Assembly: GCA_021776525.1 (NCBI GenBank)
Contig: JAJFFT010000001.1
Span: 248,001 to 312,000 of the forward strand
Source of the DNA: Robiginitomaculum sp.
Lineage (GTDB): Bacteria; Pseudomonadota; Alphaproteobacteria; Caulobacterales; Maricaulaceae
Reading direction: 5' to 3'
DNA length: 64,000 bases
Shown here: positions 50,366-59,439 of the stretch, in pieces
Layout of the letters: every line of letters begins with the position of its first letter
How positions within the stretch are numbered: the first letter of the stretch is position 1
Program-made: the position numbers and the translations under genes
Notes under the pieces: model-generated
What the model was told of the DNA's origin: nothing
Seen by the model: only the letters and a program-made list of their open reading frames with translations
Databases searched by the model: none

Positions 50366-51196
50366 TCACCCCTGACGTTCGACATTGACCTGATGCGGAT
50401 AGGGGATTGAAATGCCCTTGGCGTCAAAAGCCTCTTTGACATTTTTCATGGCGTCAAAATAGATGCCCCAATAATCCCCTGCATCGCACCAGACGCGGGT
50501 GACAATATCGACAGCAGAATCGCCGTGCGCCACGACACCGGTAAACACGTCGGGGTTTTTATGGACACGCGCGTCGGCGCGCAATGTATCCTGGATAATC
50601 CCCATGGCGGTGCCAATATCGTCTTCATAATCAATGGAAAACGTGAAATCGACACGGCGGGTTCCATTGATCGAATAATTGGTGATGACATCCCCCCAGG
50701 CGTTGCTATTGGGCACGATAATGCGTTTGTTGTCGCCCGTGGCCAAGACGGTGGTGAACAGATTTATGTCTTTCACCGAACCGGATTGCCCGGCGATTTC
50801 AACAAAATCACCTAAGGAATAGGGGCGAAAAAGGATAATCATCACGCCTGCGGCAAGGTTTGAAAGCGTGCCTTGCAGGGCCAAACCGATGGCCAGTGTG
50901 GCCGCGCCCAAAGCCGCGACAAGCGATGTGGTTTCCACGCCAAAACGCTCCAGAACGGCAATCACCACAATGGCCATGATGGCGTAATAGGCGATCGAGG
51001 CAAAGAAATTGCCCAATGTGTCGTCAATCCGTTCGCTTTTGTATGCGGCTGATTTCACGCCCCGGCGCACAGCCCCGGCGACGATCATGCCAACAATAAA
51101 AATTAGTGCGGCCAGGATCACACTGGTTCCGGCATCAATGGCCCGTTGCACAAGGGCGCTTACGGTTTCGGCATTCATCAAGTCTTCGGCGTTCAT
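50366..51196 (-). CDS. MscS-family mechanosensitive channel
   Basis: Product of 276 residues, like the small E. coli MscS. Three membrane segments lie in the first 110 residues. The pore-lining TM3 is rich in Gly/Ala (LVAALGAATLAIGLALQGTLSNLAAGVMIILFRPYSLGDFV) and is followed by the beta domain (GSVKDINLFTTVLATGDNKRIIVPNSNAWGDVITNYS) and a C-terminal alpha/beta domain. It opens under hypo-osmotic membrane tension. The gene stands alone. Confidence 0.95.
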   Translation of the reverse strand: MNAEDLMNAETVSALVQRAIDAGTSVILAALIFIVGMIVAGAVRRGVKSAAYKSERIDDTLGNFFASIAYYAIMAIVVIAVLERFGVETTSLVAALGAATLAIGLALQGTLSNLAAGVMIILFRPYSLGDFVEIAGQSGSVKDINLFTTVLATGDNKRIIVPNSNAWGDVITNYSINGTRRVDFTFSIDYEDDIGTAMGIIQDTLRADARVHKNPDVFTGVVAHGDSAVDIVTRVWCDAGDYWGIYFDAMKNVKEAFDAKGISIPYPHQVNVERQG

Positions 51197-51255
51197 TGTC
51201 TTTCCTATATGATTCTATATTGCTTTTTTAGCGCAGTATTATGCGCCTGACACTC

Positions 51256-51813
51256 TTAGGTCTGGCGCAAAAACAGTACCTTCGCGGCGCCATATGTGCG
51301 CATGTCCAGCACGTCCCAACCGGGCGTTTGCGGGTCTTCATCGGCGGCGCATTCAAGAACAACAAGGGCTTCATGGCCAAGCCATCCGCCTTTGGTCAGC
51401 TCCATCAGCGCCTTTTCTCCAAGGCCCTTATGATAGGGCGGGTCGAGAAATACCAGATCAAAAGGACCGCCCAGAGGCGCGGGCTTTGTACCCAGATCCG
51501 TGGCATCGCGCCGGTGAATGCGGGTTTGGCCAAAAAGCCCAAGGGCTTCGATATTGTCGCGGATCACGCCGCGCGCCGCAGCATTGTTTTCGACAAACAG
51601 ACAAAACTCTGCCCCGCGCGACAGGGCTTCAAAGCCCAGAGCACCCGACCCGGCAAACAGGTCAATGACGCGCGCGCCGGGCAATGTGCACCAGTCATTA
51701 TGGGCCAGAATGTTAAACACCGCCTCGCGGGTGCGCGCCCCCGTCGGCCGGGTGTTCTGTCCCGCCAGTGTGCCAAGTGTGCGGCCGCGATATTCCCCGC
51801 CACTAATGCGCAT
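51256..51813 (-). CDS. rsmD: 16S rRNA (guanine(966)-N2)-methyltransferase
   Basis: Product of 185 residues. The N-terminus MRISGGEYRGRTL and RPTGARTREAVFNIL are typical. The SAM site is VIDLFAGSGALGFEALSRGA, and the catalytic motif is LVFLDPPYHKG (DPPY). It methylates G966 in the 30S subunit. Its ATG overlaps the rluB stop by one base (TAATG), so the two rRNA modification genes are coupled. Confidence 0.96.
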   Translation of the reverse strand: MRISGGEYRGRTLGTLAGQNTRPTGARTREAVFNILAHNDWCTLPGARVIDLFAGSGALGFEALSRGAEFCLFVENNAAARGVIRDNIEALGLFGQTRIHRRDATDLGTKPAPLGGPFDLVFLDPPYHKGLGEKALMELTKGGWLGHEALVVLECAADEDPQTPGWDVLDMRTYGAAKVLFLRQT

Positions 51814-52586
51814 TATTTAAGGCCTGCCAATATGCCGCCCAATTGTTCGCGCAATTGTTTGGGGCGCACTTCATCAACCGCACCACGGGCCAGATTGCCC
51901 AGAATAAACGGCCCAAATGAAATACGGATCAGGCGATTGACCTTCAGGTCCAGCGTTTCAAGCGCCCGGCGTACCTCGCGATTTTTGCCTTCTTTCAGCC
52001 GTACCTCGATCCACGCATTATCGCCTTTGACGCTTTCCATTTTGGCTTCGATCGGACCAGTGCGGCGTCCATCCAGCATGACACCATTTTTTAGGCGGTC
52101 CAGCCGGTCCTGATCCACACGGCCCCAGGCCCGCACCCGGTATCGTCTTGTCCAGCCGGTTTTGGGTAACTCCAGCTGTCGGGCCAAGGCCCCGTCATTG
52201 GTCAGCAGCAATAAACCTTCGGAGTTCAAATCCAACCGCCCGATCGAGATCACTCGCGGCATGGTTTCGGGCAGCCGCTCAAACACCGTGGGGCGGTCCT
52301 GTTCGTCATTATGGCTGGTGATCAGGCCAAGCGGCTTGTGATAACGCCACAGACGAGGCGCAGCCGGCGCGCCCACCGCCTCGCCATCAACACGAATGTC
52401 TTCTGTTCCATCGACCAAAAAGGCCGGGGTATCCAGAACCATGCCATCAATGCTGACCCGTCCGGCTGTGATCAGGCGCTCGGCCTCGCGCCGTGAAGCT
52501 ATGCCCGCCCGCGCCAAATATTTGGCAATGCGCATTTTATCAGTGCTTTGTTTTTTGGCGTTCACTTGACGGCCTTTCTCTGACAT
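51813..52586 (-). CDS. rluB: 23S rRNA pseudouridine synthase, RluB/RsuA type
   Basis: Product of 257 residues. An S4 RNA-binding domain (MRIAKYLARAGIASRREAERLITAGRVSIDG, about 18-65) precedes the pseudouridine synthase domain with the catalytic aspartate in ISIGRLDLNSEGLLLLTNDG. The C-terminal GKNREVRRALETLDLKVNRLIRISFG block is typical. RluB, RluE, RluF and RsuA look alike, so the exact target uridine is inferred. It is divergent from tadA across 13 bases. Confidence 0.92.
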   Translation of the reverse strand: MSEKGRQVNAKKQSTDKMRIAKYLARAGIASRREAERLITAGRVSIDGMVLDTPAFLVDGTEDIRVDGEAVGAPAAPRLWRYHKPLGLITSHNDEQDRPTVFERLPETMPRVISIGRLDLNSEGLLLLTNDGALARQLELPKTGWTRRYRVRAWGRVDQDRLDRLKNGVMLDGRRTGPIEAKMESVKGDNAWIEVRLKEGKNREVRRALETLDLKVNRLIRISFGPFILGNLARGAVDEVRPKQLREQLGGILAGLK

Positions 52587-52599
52587 TAGATCAATAGAT

Positions 52600-53073
52600 A
52601 TGGACCATGATGTATTAGATCAGCGCTTAATGTCACGCGCCATCACGCTTGCGCAAGAGGCATGTACTGCTGGCGAGGTACCCGTGGGTGCGATTGTTTA
52701 TGATCCGACCAGCAAATCAGTGATCGCCGAGGCATCAAACGCGCCTATTGCCAATCATGACCCCACGGCCCATGCGGAAATTATGGCCATGCGCAAAGCC
52801 GCAGTGGCTATCCAGAATTACCGCCTGCATGGATTATGGCTTTATGTGACGCTGGAACCTTGCACCATGTGTGCCGGGGCCATCTCTCATGGACGTATCG
52901 AGCGCCTTGTTTTTGGAGCCAGCGACCCCAAAGGTGGGGCGGTGGTGTCGGGCGGCGCGTTTTTTGATCAACCCACCTGCCATTGGCGGCCAGAGGTGAC
53001 AGGTGGTGTTATGGCAGAAGATAGCGCAATGCTGCTTAAAAGCTTTTTCAAGGCGCGGCGCAATTCAAAATAA
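52600..53073 (+). CDS. tadA: tRNA-specific adenosine deaminase
   Basis: Product of 157 residues. The zinc and catalytic motif is HAE (H58, E60) and the second motif is PCTMCAG (C88, C91). TadA converts A34 to inosine in tRNA-Arg(ACG). The 13-base divergent gap from rluB means both promoters overlap or lie within coding sequence. Confidence 0.96.
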   Translation: MDHDVLDQRLMSRAITLAQEACTAGEVPVGAIVYDPTSKSVIAEASNAPIANHDPTAHAEIMAMRKAAVAIQNYRLHGLWLYVTLEPCTMCAGAISHGRIERLVFGASDPKGGAVVSGGAFFDQPTCHWRPEVTGGVMAEDSAMLLKSFFKARRNSK

Positions 53074-53174
53074 TGACACGCAACTGATTGACGCGAAAAT
53101 CCCCCATTGTTCCTGTATCCACTATGACCTAACTTAGACAAAATTCATTACCGCTTGCGGCCCGGAGACTTAAA

Positions 53175-53606
53175 ATGCAAATCATGGCAGCAAGCGCAGA
53201 CGACCTGTTGGTCCTTTCGGCTTTGGTCCAGGATGGCATTGCCCGCATTGCCGATCTGCACCGCGAAGCGTCGGCGCGGCGTTTTACCGTTGCCATGAAC
53301 CGGTTTCGCTGGGAGCTGGTACAACAGGGCAAGCAACCGGCGCGCGTGCGTTCGGGTTTGATGATCGAAGGGGTCAGCGCCGTGCGCACCCAAAAGCTAA
53401 ATCGCGGCAACCCTGATGCGGTCGTTGATATATTGTCGCTTGGCTTTACCGCTGACGAAGACAACCCACCCGCAGGCTGTTTGCATATAATGCTGGCCGG
53501 GGGCGGGCAGATTGATCTGGATGTCGAATGCATTGATATAACGTTGGCCGATGTCAGTAAGACCTGGGGAAGCCGGCGTGTGCCGGACCATGATCAGGAT
53601 GGCTGA
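53175..53606 (+). CDS. DUF2948 family protein
   Basis: Product of 143 residues matching the alphaproteobacterial DUF2948 family ([24 protein letters not shown], then [18 protein letters not shown]). Function is unknown. In many alphaproteobacteria it sits with murA, hisD, UPF0262 and an LMW phosphatase gene. Here hisD and murA are absent and UPF0262 overlaps its end by 17 bases. Confidence 0.9.
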   Translation: MQIMAASADDLLVLSALVQDGIARIADLHREASARRFTVAMNRFRWELVQQGKQPARVRSGLMIEGVSAVRTQKLNRGNPDAVVDILSLGFTADEDNPPAGCLHIMLAGGGQIDLDVECIDITLADVSKTWGSRRVPDHDQDG

Positions 53607-54081
53607 GCAGACCCGTAAAGACTGCATTGCCCGCCTTAATCTTGACGAACGATCTTTAAGCGCGCTTTCGGCAGATTCAGAGCACGAACGCCGTGTGGCG
53701 ATCTTTGACTTGCTCGAAGAAAATACCTTTCGGCCCAAAGGCGCGCCCGACGGGCCTTATGCCGTGGATTTGTCGATTGTTGATCGCAAGCTGGTGTTTG
53801 ATATTGCTGTGCAAAACGGCCCACCGGTCAGGCGCCTGATCCTGTCTTTGACGCCATTTCGGCGCATTGTGCGCGATTATTTCATGATTTGCGAAAGCTA
53901 TTATGATGCCATTCGTACCGCCGCCCCGGCCCAGATCGAAGCCATCGATATGGGTCGCCGGGGGATCCACAATGAAGGCTCGGAATTGCTGGAAGAGCGT
54001 CTGAAAGATAAGGTCGAAATGGATTTTGATACGGCGCGAAGATTGTTCACGCTGATCAGCGCCCTGCACGTCAGAAACTAG
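53590..54081 (+). CDS. UPF0262 family protein
   Basis: Product of 163 residues from ATG 53590, overlapping DUF2948; ATG 53599 is also possible. The family pattern is [58 protein letters not shown] and [18 protein letters not shown]. Function is unknown; the family is restricted mainly to alphaproteobacteria. It is followed by an LMW phosphatase gene 13 bases on. Confidence 0.92.
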   Translation: MIRMAEQTRKDCIARLNLDERSLSALSADSEHERRVAIFDLLEENTFRPKGAPDGPYAVDLSIVDRKLVFDIAVQNGPPVRRLILSLTPFRRIVRDYFMICESYYDAIRTAAPAQIEAIDMGRRGIHNEGSELLEERLKDKVEMDFDTARRLFTLISALHVRN

Positions 54082-54094
54082 AGATAGAAAATAG

Positions 54095-54541
54095 ATGACA
54101 AAATCACCCAACCCCAAATCCGTGCTGTTTTCATGCACCATGAACTCTATTCGCTCGCCCATGGCGGCGGCGCTGTTGCGGCGACGTTTCGGCACGAAAA
54201 TCATTGCAGATTCCTGTGGTGTTTATGAAGGCTATCTTGACCCTTTTATGGTGCAGGTGATGGAAGAGTGGGGCGTGGATCTGGCCGATCATGAGCCCAA
54301 AAGCTTTTCTCATCTTGAACCATCCGGGTTTGATCTGGTGATCGTGCTGACCCGTGATGCAGAGGAAAATGCCAAAGAGTTTTTGGGGGAAAGCGGTGTG
54401 ACGCTTGAATACTGGGATACGCCCAATCCAACCGATGAAATGTTCGGCCCGCGGGATTTACGCATTCAGGCCTATCGCGATTGCCGTAATTTTCTGGACA
54501 AGCAAATCGCCGCACATTTTGGGGTGGCCAAAAAAAGCTAG
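54095..54541 (+). CDS. low-molecular-weight protein tyrosine phosphatase
   Basis: Product of 148 residues with the P-loop CTMNSIRS (C14-x5-R20) near the N-terminus and the aspartate-containing WDTPNPTDE near 110. It belongs to the LMW-PTP/ArsC-like superfamily. It could remove phosphate from tyrosine or reduce arsenate; the usual alphaproteobacterial neighbourhood suggests a core, non-arsenic role. It is convergent with the FAD oxidase gene. Confidence 0.9.
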   Translation: MTKSPNPKSVLFSCTMNSIRSPMAAALLRRRFGTKIIADSCGVYEGYLDPFMVQVMEEWGVDLADHEPKSFSHLEPSGFDLVIVLTRDAEENAKEFLGESGVTLEYWDTPNPTDEMFGPRDLRIQAYRDCRNFLDKQIAAHFGVAKKS

Positions 54542-54551
54542 AAAGATGCGC

Positions 54552-55955
54552 TTAGAAAAGTACGCGAGGGTTCATGATGTTGTCGGGATCCAGTGCGATT
54601 TTGATGGCGCGCATCAGGCCCATCTGCACATCGCCCTTTTGGGCAGCAAGTTCTGTTTTTTTCATAATGCCAATGCCGTGCTCGGCTGAGATCGACCCGC
54701 CAAGCGCGTGGACGCAGTCATAAATTGCTGCGGTGATTTGCGGCGCTCTTTTGGCGAAGGCTTCTTGGCTCATCTGAACCGGTTGCAAGATATTAAAATG
54801 CAGATTGCCATCGCCAACATGACCAAAGGCAAAAACCCGGCAGTTGGGGGCAAACTGTTCGGCGGCTTTTGTCGCTTTACGGGGAAAGTCGGCTATGGCC
54901 GAAAGCGGCACAGATATATCGTGTTTTATGGCCAGACCTTCGCCTTTTTGTGCGGCCGAGAGAGTTTCACGCAGTTTTAGAAAATCCTGAGCCTGCGTAT
55001 CAGATTGAGCAATAACCGCATCACTGATCAGGCCCTTTTTCATGGCGTCTTCCAACACAGTTTCCAGAGCGTCTTCGCCCTTTGGCGCATTGAAAAACCC
55101 AAAGTCCAGCAGAACATGCCATGGTGATGGGGTGCCAAGTGGGGCGCGGGTCTGGGGGATGTTGCGCAATGCGGTGCAGATGCAGATATCGGCCATCAGC
55201 TCAAATTTGCAAAGTGCATCCCCATAATGCTGTCGCAGAAAGTCGAGAAGCGCAATGGCCTCCTGTACTGTGTCCAGAGCACACCAGGCGCTAAGGCGGA
55301 TTGGCGGGATGGGAAAGAGTTTCAGCACCGCACCGGTGATCACCCCCAAACTGCCCTCGGCCCCGATATAAAGCTGTTTCAAATCGTACCCTGTATTGTC
55401 TTTGCGTAGGCCTTTAAGCGCGCTTAGCACGTCGCCTTGTGGGGTAATGACCTCCAGCCCAAGGGCCAGGTCACGCGCTGTGCCATAGCGTAAAACCTCC
55501 ATGCCTCCGGCATTGGTTGACAATATGCCGCCAATGGTGGCCGAGCCTTCACTGGCCAGAGAAAGTGGAAAAATAAAACCCGCGTTTTGAGCGGCGGCGC
55601 GAGCGTCAGCCAATGTCACACCGGCATCAAGGGTGAGGGTTGCATTATCGGTATTCAGCGCCCTGATCTGGCACAGGCGTGCAGTGCTGAGCAGTATTTC
55701 ACCCTGGGGAATCTGCGCGCCAACAAGGCCGGTATTGCCACCTTGCGGGGTGATGGCGATCTTGTGCCTGGCGCAATAACGGACCAGTTGTGCGGTTTGT
55801 CTGGTGCTGCCCGGCAGGGCCAAAAGCGGGGTCTTCCCGCTCCAGCGATCCCGCCATTCAGAGAGAAAAGGGGCCAGATCGTCGGCATCTTGTTTCCAGC
55901 CGCCTGGCCCCAAAATAGCTTTTAAGGCGTCGATATGTTCAGCCGCTATGCTCAT
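54552..55955 (-). CDS. FAD-linked oxidase (D-lactate/glycolate dehydrogenase type)
   Basis: Product of 467 residues from ATG 55955, which overlaps the stop of the Sua5-type gene (ATGA); the longer upstream frame is an overlap artefact. The FAD-binding domain (about 30-215) has PQGGNTGLVGAQIP and ATIGGILSTNAGGMEVLRYG. The C-terminal oxidase domain has FGHVGDGNLHFNIL with the metal histidines and SISAEHGIGIMKK. The GlcD/D2HGDH type oxidises 2-hydroxy acids and passes electrons to quinone or an electron-transfer flavoprotein. The substrate is not fixed. Confidence 0.93.
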   Translation of the reverse strand: MSIAAEHIDALKAILGPGGWKQDADDLAPFLSEWRDRWSGKTPLLALPGSTRQTAQLVRYCARHKIAITPQGGNTGLVGAQIPQGEILLSTARLCQIRALNTDNATLTLDAGVTLADARAAAQNAGFIFPLSLASEGSATIGGILSTNAGGMEVLRYGTARDLALGLEVITPQGDVLSALKGLRKDNTGYDLKQLYIGAEGSLGVITGAVLKLFPIPPIRLSAWCALDTVQEAIALLDFLRQHYGDALCKFELMADICICTALRNIPQTRAPLGTPSPWHVLLDFGFFNAPKGEDALETVLEDAMKKGLISDAVIAQSDTQAQDFLKLRETLSAAQKGEGLAIKHDISVPLSAIADFPRKATKAAEQFAPNCRVFAFGHVGDGNLHFNILQPVQMSQEAFAKRAPQITAAIYDCVHALGGSISAEHGIGIMKKTELAAQKGDVQMGLMRAIKIALDPDNIMNPRVLF

Positions 55956-56578
55956 CGGGCATCCAGATCCTGCAAGACAGCCATGATGGCGGTTTGTGTA
56001 ACATCGCCGTGACGTAAAATGCGGGCATGTTGGCCGCGTAAGTCCACAAGCGTAGAGGACGTGCCAAGCGTGCATGGGCCGTCATCAAGCGCCATGGCGG
56101 CTCCGTGGCGAATGGTTGGAGAAATTTGCTCAAAACGCTCTGGGGCGTTCTGCCCGGACAAATTGGCGCTGGGGGCAGCCACAGCACCGCCAAACTGTGC
56201 AATCAGATTACGGGTTTGGTCATGAGCCGGGACGCGCAGCCCAACGGTTTGGTCCTGAGTTGTTAACAGCGGGCAAAGGGGTGCATCTGCGCGAGCCTTT
56301 ACGATCATGGTCATGGCTCCTGGCCAAAAACTCCTGGCCAGAGCTTTGGCGCGATCGTCAAAAACACCATAGCGTTCGGCCATGCAAAGGTCGGCCACGA
56401 GCAAGCTGAAAGGCTTATCAGCGGCCCGGTTTTTAAGTGCGTACAGGTGCGTCACGGCCTTTGTGCTGTTGGCACTGGCCGCCAGACCATAGACCGTGTC
56501 CGTGGGCACAATGACCAATGCATCGTTGGCCAGCGCCGCGCAGGCATTTTGCATAGATATATCTGTTGCCGGTTTCAT
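55952..56578 (-). CDS. L-threonylcarbamoyladenylate synthase (Sua5/YrdC)
   Basis: Product of 208 residues, a YrdC domain with IVPTDTVYGLAASANS, YALKNRAADKPFSLLV, PGAMTMIVKA, VGLRVPAHD and APSANLSGQ. It makes the activated carbamoyl precursor for t6A37 in tRNAs that read ANN codons. It is shorter than full Sua5, lacking the second domain, so TsaC/YciO-type naming is equally valid. Its stop is coupled to the FAD oxidase gene. Confidence 0.94.
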   Translation of the reverse strand: MKPATDISMQNACAALANDALVIVPTDTVYGLAASANSTKAVTHLYALKNRAADKPFSLLVADLCMAERYGVFDDRAKALARSFWPGAMTMIVKARADAPLCPLLTTQDQTVGLRVPAHDQTRNLIAQFGGAVAAPSANLSGQNAPERFEQISPTIRHGAAMALDDGPCTLGTSSTLVDLRGQHARILRHGDVTQTAIMAVLQDLDAR

Positions 56579-56609
56579 TACCGCATTAGAGCGGCTCTTG
56601 GGCTAAGCC

Positions 56610-57812
56610 TCAAGGGGCAGGACGTCGTGCCGCAGACATGGACAGGGAAATGGTGATTTTGCGGCCTACATATTCAGCCGTAGGATCGGCAGATTGTCCA
56701 ATGCCAAAGTCCAGCCGGTCCAATGTCGTTATGCCTTCTACGTGGGCCTCTTCGCCGTTGATTTTTAAGGTAAAGGGCAGCGATAAAGGCAGGCTGATAC
56801 CGCGCAGGCTGAGCATACCGTCTACGATATAGTTGTGTTCACCGACGGCGCGAACCTCTGTGCTGGTGAAGGTGGCTTTACGAAACGCAGCAATATCAAA
56901 CCAGTCAGCTTCTGGCAGGGTACTGTCATAGGTGGCATCGCCGGTGCGGGCTGACCCAAGATCAACCCATGCGGTGATTTTCGCGTTGTCCAGATCATCT
57001 GGTTCAAAGGTAATGTCAGCATTCCACAGAAGAAACGAGCCTGTTTGGTCGTTGCCGGCGTGTGTAAAGGCAAACGTCAGATTGCTGTAATCTGATAAAA
57101 CCTGCCAGTTTCCGACATCTGCGGCCGGTCCTGCAACCGGGGCCGTGTCTGGGCTGGCGGTACTTTTCATTCCCACTAGGGCCAATATTGCAAAAATAAT
57201 AATTGGTCCACCAAAAACCAGAAACACGCCGCGTGGTTTACGCGTCGGCGGCGTGGTCTTGCCCATCCAGGGCAGCATGCGGGCCATGGCGTTGTCCTTG
57301 TTTATATACTGATGTTTCAAGGCCGCGCCGATATGCAAGACCAGAAGACCGATTATGGTAAAAGCCAGTATTTCGTGGGTCTCGTGAAACACACCGACCA
57401 GCACCTTTTTCTGCTCTACGGCCAGCCCGGCCAGAAACCATATATGCGGCCAGTTAAATAACGTCAGAAACATCGTTGGGATATTTTTAGGCGATGTTGA
57501 AACCATCATCCAACCGGTTATAGGGATGGCGATGATCAAGACATAGAATGTCATATGCAGGGCGTGTGCGCTCAATTTTTCCCAGGCCCTCATGCCGTCC
57601 GGCAATGGTGGCGGTGGGTTCATCAACCGCCAACCAAGGCGCGCCAGAGACAGGAATAATACCATCAGCCCAAAGCTTTTATGCATTTGATAGACGGTGA
57701 CCTGATAGGCCTTTGGTATGTCTTCCAACAACAGGCCAATTGGGATCAATGCAATAATAAGTCCGGCGATCAGCCAGTGCAGTCCAATGGCAACGCGGTT
57801 GTAGCGCTCCAT
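56610..57812 (-). CDS. cytochrome b561 / YceI fusion protein
   Basis: Product of 400 residues. The N-terminal 190 residues form a four-helix cytochrome b561 domain with haem histidines in IGLHWLIAG, QMHKSFGLMV, HALHMTFYV and GLLVLHIGAALKH. A further membrane segment at about 195-215 leads to a periplasmic YceI domain (about 235-395) with SNLTFAFTH, VDLGSARTG, AAFRKATFTST and SLRGISLPLSLPFTL. YceI domains are lipocalin-like and bind polyprenyl compounds such as quinones, so quinone handling is inferred. The two YceI genes upstream are separated from it by 3 and 31 bases. Confidence 0.93.
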   Translation of the reverse strand: MERYNRVAIGLHWLIAGLIIALIPIGLLLEDIPKAYQVTVYQMHKSFGLMVLFLSLARLGWRLMNPPPPLPDGMRAWEKLSAHALHMTFYVLIIAIPITGWMMVSTSPKNIPTMFLTLFNWPHIWFLAGLAVEQKKVLVGVFHETHEILAFTIIGLLVLHIGAALKHQYINKDNAMARMLPWMGKTTPPTRKPRGVFLVFGGPIIIFAILALVGMKSTASPDTAPVAGPAADVGNWQVLSDYSNLTFAFTHAGNDQTGSFLLWNADITFEPDDLDNAKITAWVDLGSARTGDATYDSTLPEADWFDIAAFRKATFTSTEVRAVGEHNYIVDGMLSLRGISLPLSLPFTLKINGEEAHVEGITTLDRLDFGIGQSADPTAEYVGRKITISLSMSAARRPAP

Positions 57813-57815
57813 AAT

Positions 57816-58481
57816 CTACTCTTTCTTTTTAGAAAATTCGGCTTCGATGATGATCTGAACATCATCGCCAACAATGGCCGGCAGATAAGTGTTCAGGCCC
57901 CAGTCAGAGCGTTTGATTGTCGTTGTGGCGGAAAAACCCAAGGCCGGTATTCGGGAAGACGGGTGTTTTTCATGGCTACCAGATAAAGCTACATCCAGGG
58001 TTACGGGCTTACTGACCCCCAAAAAATTCAGATCCCCGGTCACGTGGCCAGTCTTGTCGCCGCTCAATTCAATGCCGGTGGCGGTGAAGGTTATTTTTGG
58101 GAAAGCGTCGGCGTTAAACCATCTCGCATCATTGGCCAGGACTTTGTCGAAATCCTCTTTTTCCGGATTGGGATAATCTGTACGAACCGATGCCGGATTG
58201 ATGGTTGCACTCACGGTGCTGTTTTGCGGGTGTTCCGCATCAAAAGTCAGGTCGATGTCAAAGTCCGTGAACCGGGCTGTGTAATACGCCAGGCCCATAT
58301 GTTGCACTTTCCAGGTCAGGCTCGCATGGGTTTTATCCAGATCATAGGCCCCGCTTAAAACCGGTGACAGAGCTTGTGTGGCTGCCGACATGTGTTTGGA
58401 ATTTTTTTCGGTGGCTTCATGGGCCTGTGCAAAACCACTCAGGCTTAAGACGGCGCAACTGGCAAGGATTAGCATTTTCAT
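57816..58481 (-). CDS. YceI-family periplasmic protein
   Basis: Product of 221 residues with a signal peptide (1-20, AQA cleavage). The YceI domain has GAYDLDKTHASLTWKVQHMG, FTDFDIDLTFD, ATINPASVRTDYPNPEKEDFDK, FPKITFTATGIEL and DLNFLGVSKPVTLDVAL. It is the canonical form among the three copies here. It ends 3 bases before the cytochrome fusion gene, so the two are co-expressed. Confidence 0.94.
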   Translation of the reverse strand: MKMLILASCAVLSLSGFAQAHEATEKNSKHMSAATQALSPVLSGAYDLDKTHASLTWKVQHMGLAYYTARFTDFDIDLTFDAEHPQNSTVSATINPASVRTDYPNPEKEDFDKVLANDARWFNADAFPKITFTATGIELSGDKTGHVTGDLNFLGVSKPVTLDVALSGSHEKHPSSRIPALGFSATTTIKRSDWGLNTYLPAIVGDDVQIIIEAEFSKKKE

Positions 58482-58512
58482 TAAAGAGCTCCTGGGATGA
58501 GTAAGGGGAATG

Positions 58513-59115
58513 TCAGGTTCTTAAAAATTCGGCTTCGATTTGAACATGGATTGTGTCACCAACTCCAAAATTGGACCAGGCATTTGCGCCAAATGCTTTT
58601 CGGGAAAACTGCCCGTTTGCAGAGAACCCAAGAACGCTGGCACGTCGTAAAGGGTCTTTTGCGCTGCCATTATACGTCACATTGAGTGTGATGGGTTGTG
58701 ATACCCCGCGCAAGATTAAAATGCCCGATACCGTACCACTTAGCGTGCCGGTCATGGTGATTGCTGATGAGGAAAAGCGAATTTGTGGGTGAGCTTTGGC
58801 GTCCAGAAGGTTTTTGGTGCCGGCCAGTTTTTGATCAAAGTCGGCCATGCCCGTGTTGATGGAGGCAGTTTGAATAACCACGCTGAGGCGGCTTTCCTCT
58901 GGGCTGTCTGCATTGAAATCCAACGCTGCATCAAAGTCGTCAAACCGCGCTGTAAACATAGACAGACCCGCGCCATGGGAAAGGCGCAAAATCAAACTTG
59001 CATGGTCCTTATCCAACCGATAGGCCCCCTGGGGCGCGGCGGCTGGTTGTGGGTCGGGTTGTGTAACGCACGAGGATACAAGGGCGCTGAACATCAATAT
59101 CAAAAGTAATCGCAT
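58513..59115 (-). CDS. YceI-family lipoprotein
   Basis: Product of 200 residues with a lipobox (LVSSC, about 12-16), so the domain is tethered to a membrane. YceI motifs recur: GAYRLDKDHASLILRLSH, FDDFDAALDFN, VVIQTASINTG and GILILRGVSQPITLNV. The GFSANGQFSRKAFG segment matches the second half of the barrel. It is the first of three YceI domains in a row and the likely first member of the unit with cytochrome b561. Confidence 0.93.
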   Translation of the reverse strand: MRLLLILMFSALVSSCVTQPDPQPAAAPQGAYRLDKDHASLILRLSHGAGLSMFTARFDDFDAALDFNADSPEESRLSVVIQTASINTGMADFDQKLAGTKNLLDAKAHPQIRFSSSAITMTGTLSGTVSGILILRGVSQPITLNVTYNGSAKDPLRRASVLGFSANGQFSRKAFGANAWSNFGVGDTIHVQIEAEFLRT

Positions 59116-59171
59116 ACCTCTTTATAGACAGGACAAAGCAATTGGAAAACACTGGGGTATTCACATTCACT

Positions 59172-59372
59172 TTACCGCACGATATTTTCAAGAAACCGGG
59201 CATGACGCGCTAGGTTTTCAACCATCTCCAGTTGGCCGTTACGGGAAATCAAAATCTCTATCCACAATCGGGTGATACTGGCCTGGCCTTCCAGCCACTC
59301 CAGAACGGCCGCTTCGGCAGCCTCTGCTGGTCGATGGTGCGCCGGTTCGCGGGATGAATTCAGGGTTGACAT
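59172..59372 (-). CDS. small protein under Fur-like promoter, unknown function
   Basis: Product of 66 residues from ATG 59372, preceded by GGAGG at ideal distance. The N-terminus is polar and disordered; the rest is two helices (AEAAEAAVLEWLEGQASITRLWIEILI and EMVENLARHARFLENIV). No family is recognised. The promoter carries a Fur-box-like palindrome, so iron control is expected. The lipoprotein YceI gene starts 56 bases after its stop and could share the transcript. Confidence 0.75.
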   Translation of the reverse strand: MSTLNSSREPAHHRPAEAAEAAVLEWLEGQASITRLWIEILISRNGQLEMVENLARHARFLENIVR

Positions 59373-59397
59373 GTAGACCTCCATTTGGACCAGCATT

Positions 59398-59427
59398 TAT
59401 ATAATGCAAATGCAACTCATTCGCAAT
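59398..59427 (-). promoter_or_regulatory. sigma-70-like promoter with embedded Fur-box-like palindrome
   Basis: On the reverse strand TTGCGA and TATATA are spaced by exactly 17 bases. The spacer and its edge hold a dyad, read forward as GCAAATGCAACTCATTCGC (59406-59424), close to the GCAAATGAGAATCATTNGC form of Fur sites. The predicted start (about 59391) lies shortly before the GGAGG of the 66-residue gene. Binding would block the promoter when iron is plentiful. Confidence 0.65.
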
Positions 59428-59439
59428 ATATATTTTTGC

